Below, in pieces: positions 6,063 through 6,913 of a stretch of 6,913 nt of DNA. The notes beneath the pieces are model-generated. The model was not told the origin of the DNA. It did no database searches and saw only the letters and a list, made by a program, of their open reading frames with translations. The position numbers and the translations under genes are program-made. Where the stretch lies: positions 1 through 6,913 of the forward strand of contig CAMPHU010000233.1 of NCBI GenBank assembly GCA_946886065.1, in the 5' to 3' direction. Every line of letters starts with the position of its first letter. Within the stretch, counting starts at the first letter, position 1. This stretch comes from an uncultured Massilia sp. Lineage in GTDB: Bacteria > Pseudomonadota > Gammaproteobacteria > Burkholderiales > Burkholderiaceae.

Positions 6063-6913
6063 TTACCAGAGCGCCTTGCCGGCCGCGTCCTTCACGTTGG
6101 CGCGCCAGGCGTCCTGCACCAGCTTGGTGACGGCGTCGGGCATCGGCACGTAGTCCAGCTCGGCCGCGGCGGCGTCGCCGTTCTTGTAGGCCCAGTCGAA
6201 GAACTTCAGCACTTCCTTGCCCTTGGCCGCGTCAGCCTGGGCCTTGTGCACCAGGATGTAGGAGGCGCCGGTCACCGGCCAGCTGGCCTTGCCCGGCTGG
6301 TTGGTCAGCACCACCGCGAAGCCCGGGGCCTTGGCCCAGTCGGCGCTGGCGGCGGCCGCGGCGAAGGCGGCGTCGTCCGGCTGCAGGAAGGCGCCGTCGG
6401 CGTTCTGCAGCTGGGTGTGCGACATGCGGTTCTTCTTGGCGTAGGCCCACTCGACGTAGCCGATGCCGCCCTTGATGCGCTGCACGTTGGCGGCCACGCC
6501 TTCGTTACCCTTGCCGCCCACGCCCACCGCCCACTTGACGGTGGTGCCGGCGCCGACCTTGGCCTTCCATTCCTGGTTGGTCTTGCTCAGGTAGTCGGTC
6601 CACAGGAAGGAGGTGCCCGAGCTGTCGGCGCGGTGCACCACGGTGATGTCGTCGGCCGGCAGCTTGACGCCCGGGTTCAGCGCGGCGATCTGCGGGGCGT
6701 TCCACTTGGTGATCTTGCCCAGGAAAATGTCGCCGACGACGGCGCCGGTCAGCTTGAGCTGGCCCGGAACGATGCCCGGCAGGTTCACCACCGGCACCAC
6801 GCCGCCCATCACGGCCGGGAACTGGAACAGGCCGGCGGCGCTGAGTTCGTTGGCAGGCAGCGGCATGTCCGAGGCGCCGAAGTCGACGGTCTTGGCCTTG
6901 ATCTGCTTGATGC
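6063..6913 (-). CDS. pstS: PstS, periplasmic phosphate-binding protein (5' end cut by window)
   Basis: PstS captures phosphate in the periplasm and delivers it to PstCA. The visible part is 282 residues plus a partial codon. The family is about 340-350 residues long, so the signal peptide and the first part of the mature protein lie beyond the right edge. The open frame continues to the edge, and the ATG at 6866 is internal, not the start: upstream codons encode VDFGASD, the first phosphate-binding loop, with its ligand Asp at visible residue 15. The second loop, RADSSGTSF at visible 94-102, holds the Arg, Asp, Ser, Gly and Thr that hold phosphate and exclude sulfate. KGNEGVAANVQR and GGIGYVEWAYA (about 134-158) match the family closely. 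The frame ends GKALW. A Pho box is expected upstream but cannot be seen. Confidence 0.97.
   Translation of the reverse strand, partial: IKQIKAKTVDFGASDMPLPANELSAAGLFQFPAVMGGVVPVVNLPGIVPGQLKLTGAVVGDIFLGKITKWNAPQIAALNPGVKLPADDITVVHRADSSGTSFLWTDYLSKTNQEWKAKVGAGTTVKWAVGVGGKGNEGVAANVQRIKGGIGYVEWAYAKKNRMSHTQLQNADGAFLQPDDAAFAAAAASADWAKAPGFAVVLTNQPGKASWPVTGASYILVHKAQADAAKGKEVLKFFDWAYKNGDAAAAELDYVPMPDAVTKLVQDAWRANVKDAAGKALW

Overview
The window carries one arm of the phosphate (Pho) regulon of a GC-rich betaproteobacterium. Every real gene lies on the minus strand and reads from right to left: pstS (5' part outside the window), pstC, pstA, pstB, phoU, phoB, phoR. The fused order pstSCAB-phoU-phoB-phoR, the high GC content and the protein sequences suggest Burkholderiales, most likely the Oxalobacteraceae (Massilia/Duganella-like). 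The family assignment is inference, because no 16S or other marker is present.

Layout from right to left: the phosphate-binding protein PstS (6913-6063, partial) is followed by a GC-rich hairpin. Next come the two membrane permeases PstC (5994-4969) and PstA (4955-4095) and the ATPase PstB (4076-3279), with only 13 to 18 bp between them. A perfect hairpin overlaps the pstB stop codon. PhoU (3231-2530) and the response regulator PhoB (2527-1841) follow, with only 2 bp between them. A 144-bp gap holding a hairpin and a promoter-like sequence precedes the sensor kinase PhoR (1696-404). The first 403 bases contain no convincing gene. They hold three related palindromes built on the core GGGTCAGAGTCGAATT, each exactly 60 bp between the outer ends of the core.

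How the genes work together (known for the families): PstS captures phosphate in the periplasm, PstCA forms the channel, and PstB powers import. The transporter also acts as the phosphate sensor: with PhoU it holds PhoR in its inhibitory state when phosphate is plentiful. When phosphate is scarce, PhoR autophosphorylates and passes the phosphoryl group to PhoB, which activates pho promoters. A Pho box would be expected upstream of pstS, outside this window.

All seven genes look intact apart from the cut pstS, and all visible key catalytic residues are present. The genes are ordinary. The points worth a second look are the palindromic repeats at the left end and the hairpins between the genes. 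I found no evidence of a new defence, mobile or metabolic system.
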